NCBI GenBank assembly: GCA_944324945.1
Contig: CALUYE010000005.1
Location: 52,236-116,235 of the forward strand
Source: Candidatus Gastranaerophilales bacterium
GTDB lineage: Bacteria; Cyanobacteriota; Vampirovibrionia; Gastranaerophilales; Gastranaerophilaceae
Direction of reading: 5' to 3'
DNA: 64,000 nt
Part shown: positions 16,745 through 26,029 of the stretch, one piece after another
Position numbering within the stretch: the stretch's first letter is position 1
How the letters are laid out: each line of letters opens with the position of its first letter
Translations under genes and position numbers: made by a program
The notes under the pieces: model-generated
Database searches by the model: none
The model's input: the letters and a program-made list of their open reading frames with translations, nothing else
Told to the model about the DNA's origin: nothing

Positions 16745-17953
16745 ATGACCGAGAAGTATAATTTTTCCAAGTTTAAATTTTTTGCAATTCTGATTCTAAC
16801 CCTTATTGGGATAGCGCTATGTATAGAATTAAGCATCATTTTTTATAAAACCAATTTTTTAGTCGATGCATCAAGAAGCTTTTGCGCAATATCGGAATTT
16901 ATCGATTGCGACGGTGTTGCAAAAACGCCCTACAGTCTTTCTATGGGTGTTCCTAATGCAATATGGGGTTTGATTTTATATTTAGTATTTTTAATGCTTT
17001 TATTTGTTGACAGAATTCAAAACAAATTCAAAAATACGATTTTCGATGTTTTTGAAAACCCCTCAAGCTATATTACATCTTTAGCTTTATTATCTTTCGG
17101 GATTTCTATGATTCTGGCATTTATTTCAATTTTTAAAATTCATAAAATCTGTACTCTTTGTTTTTGTACTTATATTATTGATTTATTTATTGCATTTTTT
17201 GCAAAAGGAAAAGGGTTTTTTATTGAAGATATCAAAACAACAATAAAAGACTTTATCAAAGGCGCTAAAAAATATTTTGCCTTATTTATAATTGTTTTAA
17301 TTGCCTTTATATCAACTTTAATTTATCTGGATAGAAGCCTTATTTTATCCCCCAAACTTAAAAAAGAAAGAATAAATAAAGAATTTTACGAAGCAACATA
17401 CAATAAATACGCGGTCAAAGGAAACTTTTTAGGTAAAAAAGACGCAAAAATAACAATAAATATATACAGCGACTACAATTGCCCTTTTTGCAGAATTACA
17501 AACACCATGATTCATAAAGCTGCAAAAGAAGAAAGTATCAAAGTAAACGAATATAATTTCCCGATTGATACTAAATGTAATAAAAAAGTATACTTCACCC
17601 TTGGAGGCCATGAAAGCTCCTGCCTTGCTTCAAAATATGCACTTGCCGCAAAAAAACAGGAAAAATTCTGGGATGTTTCAAATGTCTTATTCTATAAAAG
17701 CTATCAAACAGACGATGATATAATAAATTTCTTAAAAGAAGCAAAAATAGATATGGACTATGATAAATTAAGAAAAGATGCAAACAGCGAATCCGTTAAT
17801 AAAGAATTACAATCCGAAATCGAACTTGTACATTCTCTTGGAGTAAACGGAACACCCACTCTTGAAATTAACGGAGTTATGTATCTTGGCGGAATGCCTT
17901 ATGATGAACTGATTAAAAAAATAAAAACGGAAATAAAAAGAGAGTCAAAATAA
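16745..17953 (+). CDS. VKOR-DsbA fusion, disulfide-forming membrane protein
   Basis: 402 residues from the ATG at 16745 (GAGGTG lies 4-9 bases upstream; a GTG at 16739 is within that site). The N-terminal half is a four-to-five-helix vitamin K epoxide reductase domain with loop cysteines C47 and C55 (SFCAISEFIDCDGVAKTPYS, GVPNAIWG) and the quinone-side pair C136-TL-C139. After a fifth membrane segment near residues 180-196, a DsbA-like thioredoxin domain has C246-PF-C249 (DYNCPFCRI), a cis-Pro loop GVNGTPTLEING and the helical insert. It should oxidise secreted proteins and pass electrons to quinone. Cyanobacteria typically have such fusions. queH follows with no gap. Confidence 0.9.
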   Translation: MTEKYNFSKFKFFAILILTLIGIALCIELSIIFYKTNFLVDASRSFCAISEFIDCDGVAKTPYSLSMGVPNAIWGLILYLVFLMLLFVDRIQNKFKNTIFDVFENPSSYITSLALLSFGISMILAFISIFKIHKICTLCFCTYIIDLFIAFFAKGKGFFIEDIKTTIKDFIKGAKKYFALFIIVLIAFISTLIYLDRSLILSPKLKKERINKEFYEATYNKYAVKGNFLGKKDAKITINIYSDYNCPFCRITNTMIHKAAKEESIKVNEYNFPIDTKCNKKVYFTLGGHESSCLASKYALAAKKQEKFWDVSNVLFYKSYQTDDDIINFLKEAKIDMDYDKLRKDANSESVNKELQSEIELVHSLGVNGTPTLEINGVMYLGGMPYDELIKKIKTEIKRESK

Positions 17954-18490
17954 ATGAAAAAAATACTTCTGCATGCCTGCTGCGCACCATGTGCAAGCTA
18001 TCCGATACAAAAGCTTTCAAGTAGCGGATTTTTAGCGGAAGTATTTTTCTATAATCCCAATATCTATCCTCAAAAAGAGTATGAAATAAGAAAAAACGAA
18101 TTAAAAAATTACTGTAATAGTGCAAATATAACCTATATTGAAGGTGAATACGAAAAAGAAAAATATTATGAAATTATAAAAGGTCTTGAATCGGAACCCG
18201 AAAAGGGTTTAAGATGCGAAAAATGTTTCTATCTTCGACTTTTAAAAACCGCACAAAAAGCAAAAGAATTAAATATTGATTGCTTTACAACAACCCTTAG
18301 CATAAGCCCTCATAAAAACTCAAAGCAAATTTTTAAAATCGGAAAAATCGTAGAAAAAGAAACGGGAATTGAATTTTTGGAATTCGACTTTAAAAAACAG
18401 GACGGTTTTAAAATCTCAAGGCAGATAGCAAAAGAAAACAATATGTATTTTCAACAGTACTGCGGATGTGAGTTTTCAATCAGAAACTGA
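17954..18490 (+). CDS. queH: Epoxyqueuosine reductase QueH
   Basis: 178 residues, the normal size of the DUF208/QueH family. The N-terminal LLHACCAPCASYPIQKL carries the paired cysteines C9-C10 and C13. Further cluster cysteines are in RCEKCFYLRL and QQYCGCEFS, and TTTLSISPHKN is a family mark. QueH reduces epoxyqueuosine to queuosine at position 34 of GUN-anticodon tRNAs and replaces the unrelated QueG. It abuts the VKOR gene and ends exactly where the convergent flgC stop begins. Confidence 0.92.
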   Translation: MKKILLHACCAPCASYPIQKLSSSGFLAEVFFYNPNIYPQKEYEIRKNELKNYCNSANITYIEGEYEKEKYYEIIKGLESEPEKGLRCEKCFYLRLLKTAQKAKELNIDCFTTTLSISPHKNSKQIFKIGKIVEKETGIEFLEFDFKKQDGFKISRQIAKENNMYFQQYCGCEFSIRN

Positions 18491-18925
18491 CTATTTTCCG
18501 ATATCCAAAGACGCTACAGCCATCGCTTTTGATATTGTAATAACACCAAGCGATGCTTCATAAGCGCGTTGCGCCATGGTAGCATCGGCAATTTCAACCA
18601 TGGCATTTGTGTTTGAAGTTCTTATATATCCGTTTTCATCAGCATCGGGGTGTCCTGGTTTATATATTTTTTCTCCCGGAGTAGGATCTTCAACAATACC
18701 GTCAAAATTAACCCCTCCAAGACCCGCGCTTGAAGATAAGGCGCCTGTACCCATGGAAGATAATACGGTTGCAAAGCTTTGATCCTGATTAGAAGAAAGT
18801 ATGGGAATTTTTCTTGTATAATTCGGGGTATCAAGGTTTGCAATGTTAGCAGCTGCAATTTCAACACGTTTACCGTGTACGCTTATGCCTTCAAGACCTA
18901 TGTTAAATGCGTTCATTAATCCCAT
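18491..18925 (-). CDS. flgC: Flagellar basal-body rod protein FlgC
   Basis: 144 residues. The N-terminal helix (FNIGLEGISVHGKRVEIAAANIANLDTP) contains the rod-protein ANIAN motif, and the C-terminus YIRTSNTNAMVEIADATMAQRAYEASL is typical of FlgC. FlgC forms part of the proximal rod in the periplasm. It is last in a leftward block of four rod or hook genes with gaps of 9-12 bases. Confidence 0.92.
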   Translation of the reverse strand: MGLMNAFNIGLEGISVHGKRVEIAAANIANLDTPNYTRKIPILSSNQDQSFATVLSSMGTGALSSSAGLGGVNFDGIVEDPTPGEKIYKPGHPDADENGYIRTSNTNAMVEIADATMAQRAYEASLGVITISKAMAVASLDIGK

Positions 18926-18936
18926 AATTTACTCCT

Positions 18937-19296
18937 TTAGCCCGTCGATGAAACATTAAGGGCCGTTTTAATTTCAGTTATCGTACTTGATAATTGCCTT
19001 ACCGCTACGTTATATAAAAGATAATTTTGTTGCATTAAAGCAAGCTCGTCTTCGGTTGTTAATTTTTCACCGCCCGAAAAGGATGATATTGCAGCAGGGC
19101 CGTATTTTTGAACCATTTTTGATTCAAGAGAGGATGAGGTTCCGCTGTTTAAATATTGCGAAAAATCAACATCTTTTCTTTTATACCCGATAGTGTGCAT
19201 ATTTGCGATATTATCTGATAACGCCTCCTGGCGGGCAGAAATCAGATTAAGCATTTTTTGCTGATTATTTATTAAATGTGTCGGAATTAAACCCAT
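18937..19296 (-). CDS. flgB: Flagellar basal-body rod protein FlgB
   Basis: 119 residues. The N-terminus SARQEALSDNIANMHTIGYKRKDVDF holds the DNIAN rod motif, and the C-terminal LMQQNYLLYNVAVRQLSSTITEIKTAL helix matches FlgB. The central loop is short, which is usual for FlgB. It builds the rod base on the MS ring. It precedes flgC by 11 bases, the standard flgB-flgC order. Confidence 0.88.
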   Translation of the reverse strand: MGLIPTHLINNQQKMLNLISARQEALSDNIANMHTIGYKRKDVDFSQYLNSGTSSSLESKMVQKYGPAAISSFSGGEKLTTEDELALMQQNYLLYNVAVRQLSSTITEIKTALNVSSTG

Positions 19297-19305
19297 AAAT
19301 TACCT

Positions 19306-20022
19306 CTATTCGGTTATGTTAATTGCGCTTTGATACATTGAATTAACCGCTGTCATTAATTTTGAACTTGCAAGGATTGATGCGTTAATTCTTGATATCA
19401 TATATATTTCATTTGTTAAATCAAAGTTTGTCCGCTCGATTCCATACTGTTTAATATAATCATGATTTTCAACAAGCTTCATTTTGCCTGCTTCTTCGGT
19501 TGCAATAAAATTATTGCCGCCTGAATTTTTTAAACCTTCGGGATTTTGAAACTGGACAACAGGAATTGTTCCTAAGTATTCTCCTTCTTCACCAAGTTTT
19601 TTATAAGAATATACATCTCCGTTTTTTCTGATTTCCGTTTTTTCCGCAGCAGCGTCAATTTTTATTCCGGAGCCTACTAAATCACCGTTTTTAGTGATTA
19701 AATATCCGTCTTTATTTGTCATAAAAGAACCGTCTCTTGTATATCTTATCTCGCCTGAAAGCGTTGTAACAGGGATAAACCCGGCGCCGTCTATTGCAAC
19801 ATCTAAAGGATTTTTGGTCATATAAAATTCGCCTTGGGAAAAATCGGTTCTCTCTACCCCGTGTACTGATCCGTCTGCATCCATAATTTCTTCAAAACGG
19901 ACAGCCTTATAGCCGTTTGTATTCATGTTTGCAACGTTTTGAGAGGCGTATGCCAGCCTTGTGAATTCGGTTGTTATATTTGTGCTTGATTTTCTGATTA
20001 TTCCCTGTAGATTATAAGCCAT
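19306..20022 (-). CDS. Flagellar rod/hook protein, FlgG/FlgF-like
   Basis: 238 residues of the flagellar hook-basal-body family. It has the N-terminal TRLAYASQNVANMNTNGYKAVRFEE, a central YMTKNPLDVAIDGAGFIPV...YTRDGSFMTNKDGYLIT block, and a C-terminal INASILASSKLMTAVNSMYQSA helix. Length and TRDGSF block match FlgG (distal rod) or FlgF; FlgG is the likelier given the block order, but assignment between the two is uncertain. A good ribosome site (AAGGGG) precedes ATG. Gap to flgB is 9 bases. Confidence 0.85.
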   Translation of the reverse strand: MAYNLQGIIRKSSTNITTEFTRLAYASQNVANMNTNGYKAVRFEEIMDADGSVHGVERTDFSQGEFYMTKNPLDVAIDGAGFIPVTTLSGEIRYTRDGSFMTNKDGYLITKNGDLVGSGIKIDAAAEKTEIRKNGDVYSYKKLGEEGEYLGTIPVVQFQNPEGLKNSGGNNFIATEEAGKMKLVENHDYIKQYGIERTNFDLTNEIYMISRINASILASSKLMTAVNSMYQSAINITE

Positions 20023-20034
20023 TACTTAGCCCCT

Positions 20035-20733
20035 TTATACCTGACCTAATTTTGATATTGCCTGAGACAATTTTGAATTTTGTAGTCTGAACATCTGCCT
20101 GTTAGCGTCAAAGCTGTTTTTATAATTTGCCATTTCAACATATTCTTTATCTAATTGCACGTTTGAGCTTTCAACAAAACCCTGTCTGACGCAATTTGCA
20201 CTCGATAAAGAACCGTCAGCCATAACAACACCGATTGTACCAACGGGTGTATACCCTCTTTCATCCGGGTCAAAAACCCCGATTTTACCATCAAGTCCTA
20301 CTTTTATATCTTCAAGATTTTTCGGCATCTTTGAAAATACCACGGGAAGTCCCGTGTTTGATAAAACTTTTTGATCAAGCTGGGTTAAAAGTTCTCCGTT
20401 TTTGTTTAATTTAAATCTGCCGTCTCTGGTTAATTCAATACTTCCATCTTTATTTAACACCTGAAAATATCCTTTTTCATTAAGCGCAAAATCAAGAGGA
20501 TTTTTAGACATATAAAGCCTTCCGACTTGATCATCAACAGCGTATGAAAGAGCATCGGGGCCTATATATTGCGCAAACGAAGAAATAACCGCTTCTTTTT
20601 TTTGATAACCGATTTTATCAAACCCCACGATATTTTCACCGAAAATGCCCATTATATCCATATCCATCTGCATTGCATTGATGGATTGAGCCATACCGTG
20701 TCCGTCAAAATTTATTCCGCCTGCGAGTCTCAT
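20035..20733 (-). CDS. Flagellar rod/hook protein, FlgF-like
   Basis: 232 residues, same superfamily as the next gene. The N-terminus (MDIMGIFGENIVGFDKIGYQKKE) is a divergent rod motif with NIVG instead of NIAN. The core YMSKNPLDFALNEKGYFQV...LTRDGRFKLNKNGELL and the C-terminal YVEMANYKNSFDANRQMFRLQNS are clear. It is probably FlgF or a second rod protein. It opens the four-gene leftward block; AAGGAC precedes its ATG. The 160-base space upstream, shared with the divergent TPR gene, holds no other gene and no sigma-28 site that I can recognise. Confidence 0.82.
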   Translation of the reverse strand: MRLAGGINFDGHGMAQSINAMQMDMDIMGIFGENIVGFDKIGYQKKEAVISSFAQYIGPDALSYAVDDQVGRLYMSKNPLDFALNEKGYFQVLNKDGSIELTRDGRFKLNKNGELLTQLDQKVLSNTGLPVVFSKMPKNLEDIKVGLDGKIGVFDPDERGYTPVGTIGVVMADGSLSSANCVRQGFVESSNVQLDKEYVEMANYKNSFDANRQMFRLQNSKLSQAISKLGQV

Positions 20734-20857
20734 TTTTAAGTCCTTTTTTAAATATCGACGACTTTAATTTCAATATCTTGATTAAAAATCAGAAAAATAC
20801 TTTATATGAACTATAATTTTTTAATGATTTTTACCTAAAAGTCAATGTTATTATTTA

Positions 20858-20886
20858 TTGAATTAAGATTAAAAATAAAATATAAT
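20858..20886 (+). promoter_or_regulatory. Sigma-70 promoter, leaderless start of TPR gene
   Basis: TTGAAT (20858-20863), a 17-base spacer and TATAAT (20881-20886). The ATG at 20894 is only 7 bases further and has no Shine-Dalgarno sequence. Confidence 0.65.
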
Positions 20887-20893
20887 ATTTTTT

Positions 20894-22561
20894 ATGAGCA
20901 AGAATAGAGAATTTAAAATTGAATTAGTAAAAAAGGCTTTTGAATATAAATTCTTAAAAAAATACCAAGAAGCGATAGAATTGCTCAAAAAAGCCCTTGA
21001 GTATGAAGAAGACGGGTATGATGATATTGAAATATATTCGTTTATGGGGCAGTTGTATCTTTTAATGCAAAATCAAGATAAAGCACTTGAAGCTTTTAAT
21101 AAAACTCTTTCAATTAAAGCTAATCATATTTTCAGCTTGCAAAAATGTTTTGAAATTTATTACGATAAAAACGAAATTAATAAAGCTCTTGAAACAGCAG
21201 ATAAACTTTGTAAATCAGACAGGTCTCCCGTTTCATATTATTACTATATAAAAGCTTTAATTAAACTGAATAAAAAAGAAGAAGCCTTAGAGACTTTTAA
21301 TTCTTTGGATGAAACAATTAAGCTTGATTCCGATTTATTGTATTTAATTTCAACAATAAGCGGCTCCAAAAGAAAAATGATGCTTGAGCGCATTGTTCAA
21401 ATTGATGAATACAATAAAGAAGCAAATCTTGACCTTGCAAAAATGGAATATGAAGCAAAAAACTATAATAAAGTAATTAAATATTGCCTTAATCTTGACG
21501 ATGATACACCTTTAGCCAATTACTATCTTGCTATGATTGAAGCAAGCAAAAACCGTTATTCAAAAGCAATAGATTTATTTGTAAAAGCAATAAAATTTGA
21601 CAACAACGAACATGATTTTTATTTTGATTTAGCTAAAACATATATTGACGTAGCATGGCTTTCTGAAGCTCTTGATGCCGTTAAAAAATCAATAAACTAC
21701 TCATTTATTCACAACAAACACGATAATATCGATGAAAAATATTTTTTAATGGCGTGGATTTTAATTAAGCAAAATAAATTCTCTCAAGCACTTTTAAATT
21801 TAAGTTCAATTAAAAAAGAATCACCCTTGTATTCTAAAGCTCAAGTACTCGAGCAGACAATAAACCTTAAAAACGTTAATTTGGCTTCGGCTAAATCTGT
21901 TTTAGAAAAATATTACAACGAAGAAAAAGACAACCCGATTTTGCTTGATACTTTAGCTATAGTTTATAAAGAATTAAAACTTTATAAAAAAGCAATTGAA
22001 ATATACAATCAAGCTCTTTTAAAATATCCCGATTCAATTTATTACAATCTTGAAATTATAGATTTATTGATTGATGAAAAACGCTACAGCGAAGCTTTGG
22101 AATTGATAGATAAATTCAGCAAAAACTGCACAAACTGCCCTAATATATACAATTCTCTTGCAAGAATTTTCTACAGATTGAAAAATCTTGACGAAGCGTT
22201 AAGATGCATTAATTTATATTTAAATCTTGATAAAAATACCGCGGAATCATTCTATTTTAAAGGTTTGATTTTAAACGATTTAAATAAATTTCAAGAAGCC
22301 AAAAACTCAATTTACAATGCAATCAAACTAAACCCCAACAAAGCAAAATACTACTCGCAAATGTCGAGAAGTTATTTTAATCTTAACGAGCTTGAAAGTG
22401 CGCTTTTATATATAAAAGAAGCAATAGAACTTGATAATAATGAAATCTCATACAAAAAACAAGCTTACGATATAGCTCTTGCAATCGGAAACAAAACACA
22501 GATATTAATGTATGAAAATCAATTAAAAAGAAGCGAAAAGATTTTAAGATTAAGCAGATAA
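20894..22561 (+). CDS. Tetratricopeptide repeat protein
   Basis: 555 residues made almost entirely of 34-residue TPR units from about residue 10 to 545. Typical units read KYQEAIELLKKALEYEEDG, NQDKALEAFNKTLSIKANH, LYKKAIEIYNQALLKYPDS, NLDEALRCINLYLNLDKN and KFQEAKNSIYNAIKLNPNK. There is no signal peptide or catalytic domain, so it is a cytoplasmic scaffold. Its place between flagellar blocks and beside a GT2 gene could mean a role in either, but nothing in the sequence says so. The transcript looks leaderless. Confidence 0.88.
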   Translation: MSKNREFKIELVKKAFEYKFLKKYQEAIELLKKALEYEEDGYDDIEIYSFMGQLYLLMQNQDKALEAFNKTLSIKANHIFSLQKCFEIYYDKNEINKALETADKLCKSDRSPVSYYYYIKALIKLNKKEEALETFNSLDETIKLDSDLLYLISTISGSKRKMMLERIVQIDEYNKEANLDLAKMEYEAKNYNKVIKYCLNLDDDTPLANYYLAMIEASKNRYSKAIDLFVKAIKFDNNEHDFYFDLAKTYIDVAWLSEALDAVKKSINYSFIHNKHDNIDEKYFLMAWILIKQNKFSQALLNLSSIKKESPLYSKAQVLEQTINLKNVNLASAKSVLEKYYNEEKDNPILLDTLAIVYKELKLYKKAIEIYNQALLKYPDSIYYNLEIIDLLIDEKRYSEALELIDKFSKNCTNCPNIYNSLARIFYRLKNLDEALRCINLYLNLDKNTAESFYFKGLILNDLNKFQEAKNSIYNAIKLNPNKAKYYSQMSRSYFNLNELESALLYIKEAIELDNNEISYKKQAYDIALAIGNKTQILMYENQLKRSEKILRLSR

Positions 22562-22563
22562 TT

Positions 22564-23394
22564 TCATTTTTGAAAAATATTATCAGGTGTTTTTTCGTCA
22601 AAATTCAAAGAATAACCTAAATAATCATACATTTTTAATATCGCATCATAAAAAACTTTAAAATCCTTTTTTGAAGAATTTTTTTTAATATATTCCATAG
22701 CATCTTTAATTGCAATTTTTGGATTTTTTAATTTATCATATCTGCAATTTAGTCTGTAATTCACGCCTGTTGAATCAATTGATGAAATTTTCGGCAATTT
22801 GGACATAACTTTTAAGAAAAATCCTTCATTTTCGCAAATTACATTTTTATTTATAAAAAATATCTTATTCTTCTTTAAAAAATCACTGTTGTATAATTTT
22901 CCCCAGGAATTATCGGGGAAATTTGAGATTGCATATTCAAAATTATTAATTTTTACTTCAAAATACTCTTTTATAATTTCTTCACTGTCCGATTTAAATA
23001 AATCAAAATATTCCATATCGCATTCATCAAAAGGAACCGTTTTTGTAATTACAATATCCGAGTTTGAATCTTTAATTTCAAGATATGCGTTTTTAATTGC
23101 ATTAATATCTAAAAAATCACATGCTTCAAGAAAAAATACGTATTTTCCTTTTGAAATCTCAAGTGCTGAATTTTTTGCAAGTGCAGCCCCTTTTGTTTTA
23201 TGATTCTTGATAAAATTTATTCTTTTATCTTTTTTTTGATATTCAAGTATGATTTTTTCGGATTCGTCAATTGAAAAATCATTAACTAAAATAATTTCAA
23301 GTTCGCAATAAGTCTGATAGATTATGCTATCAAGACATTGAGTCAGATATTTTTGTGAATTTGATACAGGAACTATAACAGAAATTTTATCCAT
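22564..23394 (-). CDS. Glycosyltransferase family 2
   Basis: 276 residues from the ATG at 23394, preferred to a start at 23442 because AAAGGA lies just upstream and the family begins KISVIVPVSNSQKYL. GT-A features are present: EIILVNDFSID with the first nucleotide-binding Asp, KGAALAKNSALEISKGKYVFFLEACDFLD. In the last the usual DxD is EACD, a change from DSDD that may weaken metal binding. It sits between flagellar blocks, so flagellar or surface glycosylation is possible. Convergent with the TPR gene, 2 bases apart. Confidence 0.82.
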   Translation of the reverse strand: MDKISVIVPVSNSQKYLTQCLDSIIYQTYCELEIILVNDFSIDESEKIILEYQKKDKRINFIKNHKTKGAALAKNSALEISKGKYVFFLEACDFLDINAIKNAYLEIKDSNSDIVITKTVPFDECDMEYFDLFKSDSEEIIKEYFEVKINNFEYAISNFPDNSWGKLYNSDFLKKNKIFFINKNVICENEGFFLKVMSKLPKISSIDSTGVNYRLNCRYDKLKNPKIAIKDAMEYIKKNSSKKDFKVFYDAILKMYDYLGYSLNFDEKTPDNIFQK

Positions 23395-23539
23395 ATTTTT
23401 CCTTTTTTTGGTTAATATATCACATATTATATATAAATTCAATTGTTATAAATTATATATATTATCTTCCTTTGGAACAAAAAGCTTCTTTTATTCGTCT
23501 CTAAAAAATAAAAGCAATACTTTATATTGGAGCTGAGGT

Positions 23540-24484
23540 ATGGAAAAATTACTTGAGATTGATGAGAGTCTTAACGAGGAAAAAGAACTTGTCTTAAATT
23601 GCGATACGGATGAAAAAGAAGAAATTAAAACCTTTGATGTTATCGTAAACAAAGACGAAATTCTTCAGATGTATTTAAAAGACATAAGCAAAATTAAACT
23701 TTTAAAAAAAGAAGATGAATTAACAATCGGAAAAACAATAAAAGAAGGAGGGAAAAATGAAGCAATAATTGCAAAAAAGAAATTAATTCAGGCAAATTTA
23801 AGGCTTGTTATATCAATAGCCAAAAAATACACAGGACAGGGCATTTTATTTATGGATTTAGTACAGGAAGGGTCATTGGGATTAATCAAAGCCGCAAGCA
23901 GATTTGATTATAAAAAAGGATTCAAATTTTCAACCTATGCAACCTGGTGGATTAAACAAACAATAATAAGAGCAATAGCAAACAACTCGCGCTCGATTAG
24001 AATCCCCGTTCATATGGGAGATAAAATCAGAAACCTGAAAAAAGCAATGGTAAAATTGAGTATAGATTTAGGAAGAGAGCCTAATGATGACGAACTTGCG
24101 CAGTATTTAAAAACAACACCCAAAAAAATAAAAATCATAAAATCATCAATAATCAAAGAACCTGTAAGCTTTACAACGCCCATTGCGCAGGATTTAACCC
24201 TTGAAGATTATATTCAAGACACCTTGCAGACGGTACCGAGCGAAAGAATCGAAAAAATAGACTTTAAAAAAGATATAAATAAAGCTCTTGATATTTTATC
24301 CCCGAGAGAAAAATTTATAATCTTAAACAGATTCGGACTGGAAGAAAGAAGCCCGAAAACACTTGAGGAACTCGGAAATATGCTCGGCTTTTCAAAAGAA
24401 AGGATAAGACAGATAGAAATGGAGGGAATAAAAAAATTAAGAAAATCAAAAGACACGCAATTTCTAAAAGAATATCTCATATAA
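23540..24484 (+). CDS. RNA polymerase sigma-70 factor, RpoD-like or group 2
   Basis: 314 residues. Region 1.2 ([17 protein letters not shown]), region 2 ([53 protein letters not shown]), region 3 and region 4 ([43 protein letters not shown]) are all present. The long acidic region 1.1 of primary sigma is reduced to about 40 acidic residues, so this is either a short primary factor or a group 2 sigma like those of cyanobacteria. The -10-reading helix ([16 protein letters not shown]) is canonical and matches the TATAAT boxes in this window. GAGG precedes the ATG. Confidence 0.9.
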   Translation: MEKLLEIDESLNEEKELVLNCDTDEKEEIKTFDVIVNKDEILQMYLKDISKIKLLKKEDELTIGKTIKEGGKNEAIIAKKKLIQANLRLVISIAKKYTGQGILFMDLVQEGSLGLIKAASRFDYKKGFKFSTYATWWIKQTIIRAIANNSRSIRIPVHMGDKIRNLKKAMVKLSIDLGREPNDDELAQYLKTTPKKIKIIKSSIIKEPVSFTTPIAQDLTLEDYIQDTLQTVPSERIEKIDFKKDINKALDILSPREKFIILNRFGLEERSPKTLEELGNMLGFSKERIRQIEMEGIKKLRKSKDTQFLKEYLI

Positions 24485-24518
24485 TAATCAAAAGTATTAT
24501 TATTTTAAACAAAAAATT

Positions 24519-24527
24519 TGCTATAAT
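24519..24527 (+). promoter_or_regulatory. Extended -10 promoter, leaderless start of ABC ATPase gene
   Basis: TGCTATAAT at 24519-24527 is a perfect extended -10. The ATG begins at 24534, 6 bases later, with no ribosome site. Confidence 0.6.
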
Positions 24528-24533
24528 GTTTAA

Positions 24534-25340
24534 ATGAAAAACGATTCCATAAATTTAATCGAAATTAAAAATCTTAAAAAAATATACAACGATGAGCCTT
24601 CTTTTTTAAATATAAAAAAAGAAGCTCATCTTGTTTTAAATAATATAAATTTAAATATTCAAAAAGGTCAGATAGTTGCTCTTGTAGGGGAATCAGGCTG
24701 CGGTAAATCAACTTTAGCTAACTGTATTTTAAAATTAATCAATCCGACACAGGGAGAAATTTTATACAAAGGCGAAGATATTTTAAAATACGATAAAAAA
24801 CAAACATTCAACTACAGAAAAAAAATCCAGATGATTTTTCAAAACCCGTATTCAAGCCTTAATCCTAAAATGAAAATACAAGAAACACTGTTAGAACCTT
24901 TGGAAATTCATAAAATTTTTAAATCAAAAAAAGAAAACTTAAATCGCGTTTGTGAAATTATCGATATGGTTGGAATTTCAAAAGACGATCTTAAAAAATA
25001 CCCCCATGAATTTTCAGGCGGACAAAGACAGAGAATTGCAATTGCAAGAGCGCTCATTTTAAAACCTGAATTTATTGTGGCGGATGAACCGGTTAGCGCT
25101 TTAGATGTTAGCATTTGCGCTTCAATCATTAATCTTTTGATTGAATTAAGGGAAAAACTTAATTTAACCATGCTTTTTATTTCGCACGATTTAAATTTAG
25201 TAAGATATTTAAGCGACAAAACAGCAATTATGAATAAAGGCACTATTGTTGAATTCAATAACACACAGGACTTATTCAAACACCCCAAAGACGAATATAC
25301 AAAATTTTTACTCTCTTCAATAAGAAATATTAAAGTCTAA
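24534..25340 (+). CDS. ABC transporter ATPase, peptide/nickel (OppF/DppF) type
   Basis: 268 residues. Walker A is VGESGCGKST (about 51-60), the Q-loop is MIFQNPYSSLNP, the signature is FSGGQRQRIAIARAL, Walker B is FIVADEPVSALDVS, and the H-loop is LLFISHDLNLVRY. The NPYSSLNP and PVSALDVS forms are typical of OppF/DppF-type ATPases in oligopeptide or metal import. No permease or binding protein is next to it, so its partners are elsewhere. Convergent with pgeF, overlapping by 4 bases. Confidence 0.9.
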   Translation: MKNDSINLIEIKNLKKIYNDEPSFLNIKKEAHLVLNNINLNIQKGQIVALVGESGCGKSTLANCILKLINPTQGEILYKGEDILKYDKKQTFNYRKKIQMIFQNPYSSLNPKMKIQETLLEPLEIHKIFKSKKENLNRVCEIIDMVGISKDDLKKYPHEFSGGQRQRIAIARALILKPEFIVADEPVSALDVSICASIINLLIELREKLNLTMLFISHDLNLVRYLSDKTAIMNKGTIVEFNNTQDLFKHPKDEYTKFLLSSIRNIKV

Positions 25341-26029
25341 TCGATTAATTTTAAAAACGCGCTGTGGCGGTTTTTTGTTTTGTTTTCTTTTCTGTATGAA
25401 AAAAATTTATCATTATCGCATACCGTGCAATAAGGACATATATCAATATTTTCAACCCCGATTTCCTCAAGCTGCGCTTTATTTATTCCCTTTAAATCCG
25501 CAAAATTATCCTTAAACAAACCTTCTTTATTTTTAACGCTGTTTTTTAATTTACTAAGCGCCTCATCATAAGTTTCAAAACATTCAAAGCATATACAAGG
25601 CCCTATTGCAGCCGTGATATTTTTAGGGTTTGAATTTAATTCGTTTATCATTTTTTGAACGGTTTTATAAACAATTCTATCCGCACTTCCTCTCCAGCCT
25701 GCATGTATAACAGCGCCTGCGTTATTTTTTTCATCATATAAAATAACAGGGGTGCAGTCTGCAAAATTAAGGTAAATTGCATAATTTTTTTTATTTAAAA
25801 TTAATGCATCGCAGTCTTTATATTCTCTTTTTTCTTCTTTTAATATTTCAATATTTGAACTGTGTATTTGAGATGGTTTTATTAAATTAGCGGAAGGGAT
25901 ATTTAAATAATTTGCTATTTTTTCAAGATTATCTTTTGCAATTAAATCTCTTGAAGTAAAAAAATGCTGCGCTTTTATAATATCTGAATAGTATACGTCT
26001 TTATTATCTATTTTTTTTATTTTAAACAT
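25337..26029 (-). CDS. pgeF: Peptidoglycan editing factor PgeF (YfiH)
   Basis: 230 residues of the YfiH/DUF152 (formerly multicopper polyphenol oxidase) family. Conserved metal-site parts are QIHSSNI, NFADCTPVILYD, VIHAGWRGSADRI and IGPCICFECFET. The family hydrolyses misincorporated L-Ser from peptidoglycan precursors and also acts on purine nucleosides. It lies immediately after an exported protein gene (0-base gap) in a leftward operon with flagellar genes, which looks incidental. Confidence 0.9.
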   Translation of the reverse strand: MFKIKKIDNKDVYYSDIIKAQHFFTSRDLIAKDNLEKIANYLNIPSANLIKPSQIHSSNIEILKEEKREYKDCDALILNKKNYAIYLNFADCTPVILYDEKNNAGAVIHAGWRGSADRIVYKTVQKMINELNSNPKNITAAIGPCICFECFETYDEALSKLKNSVKNKEGLFKDNFADLKGINKAQLEEIGVENIDICPYCTVCDNDKFFSYRKENKTKNRHSAFLKLID

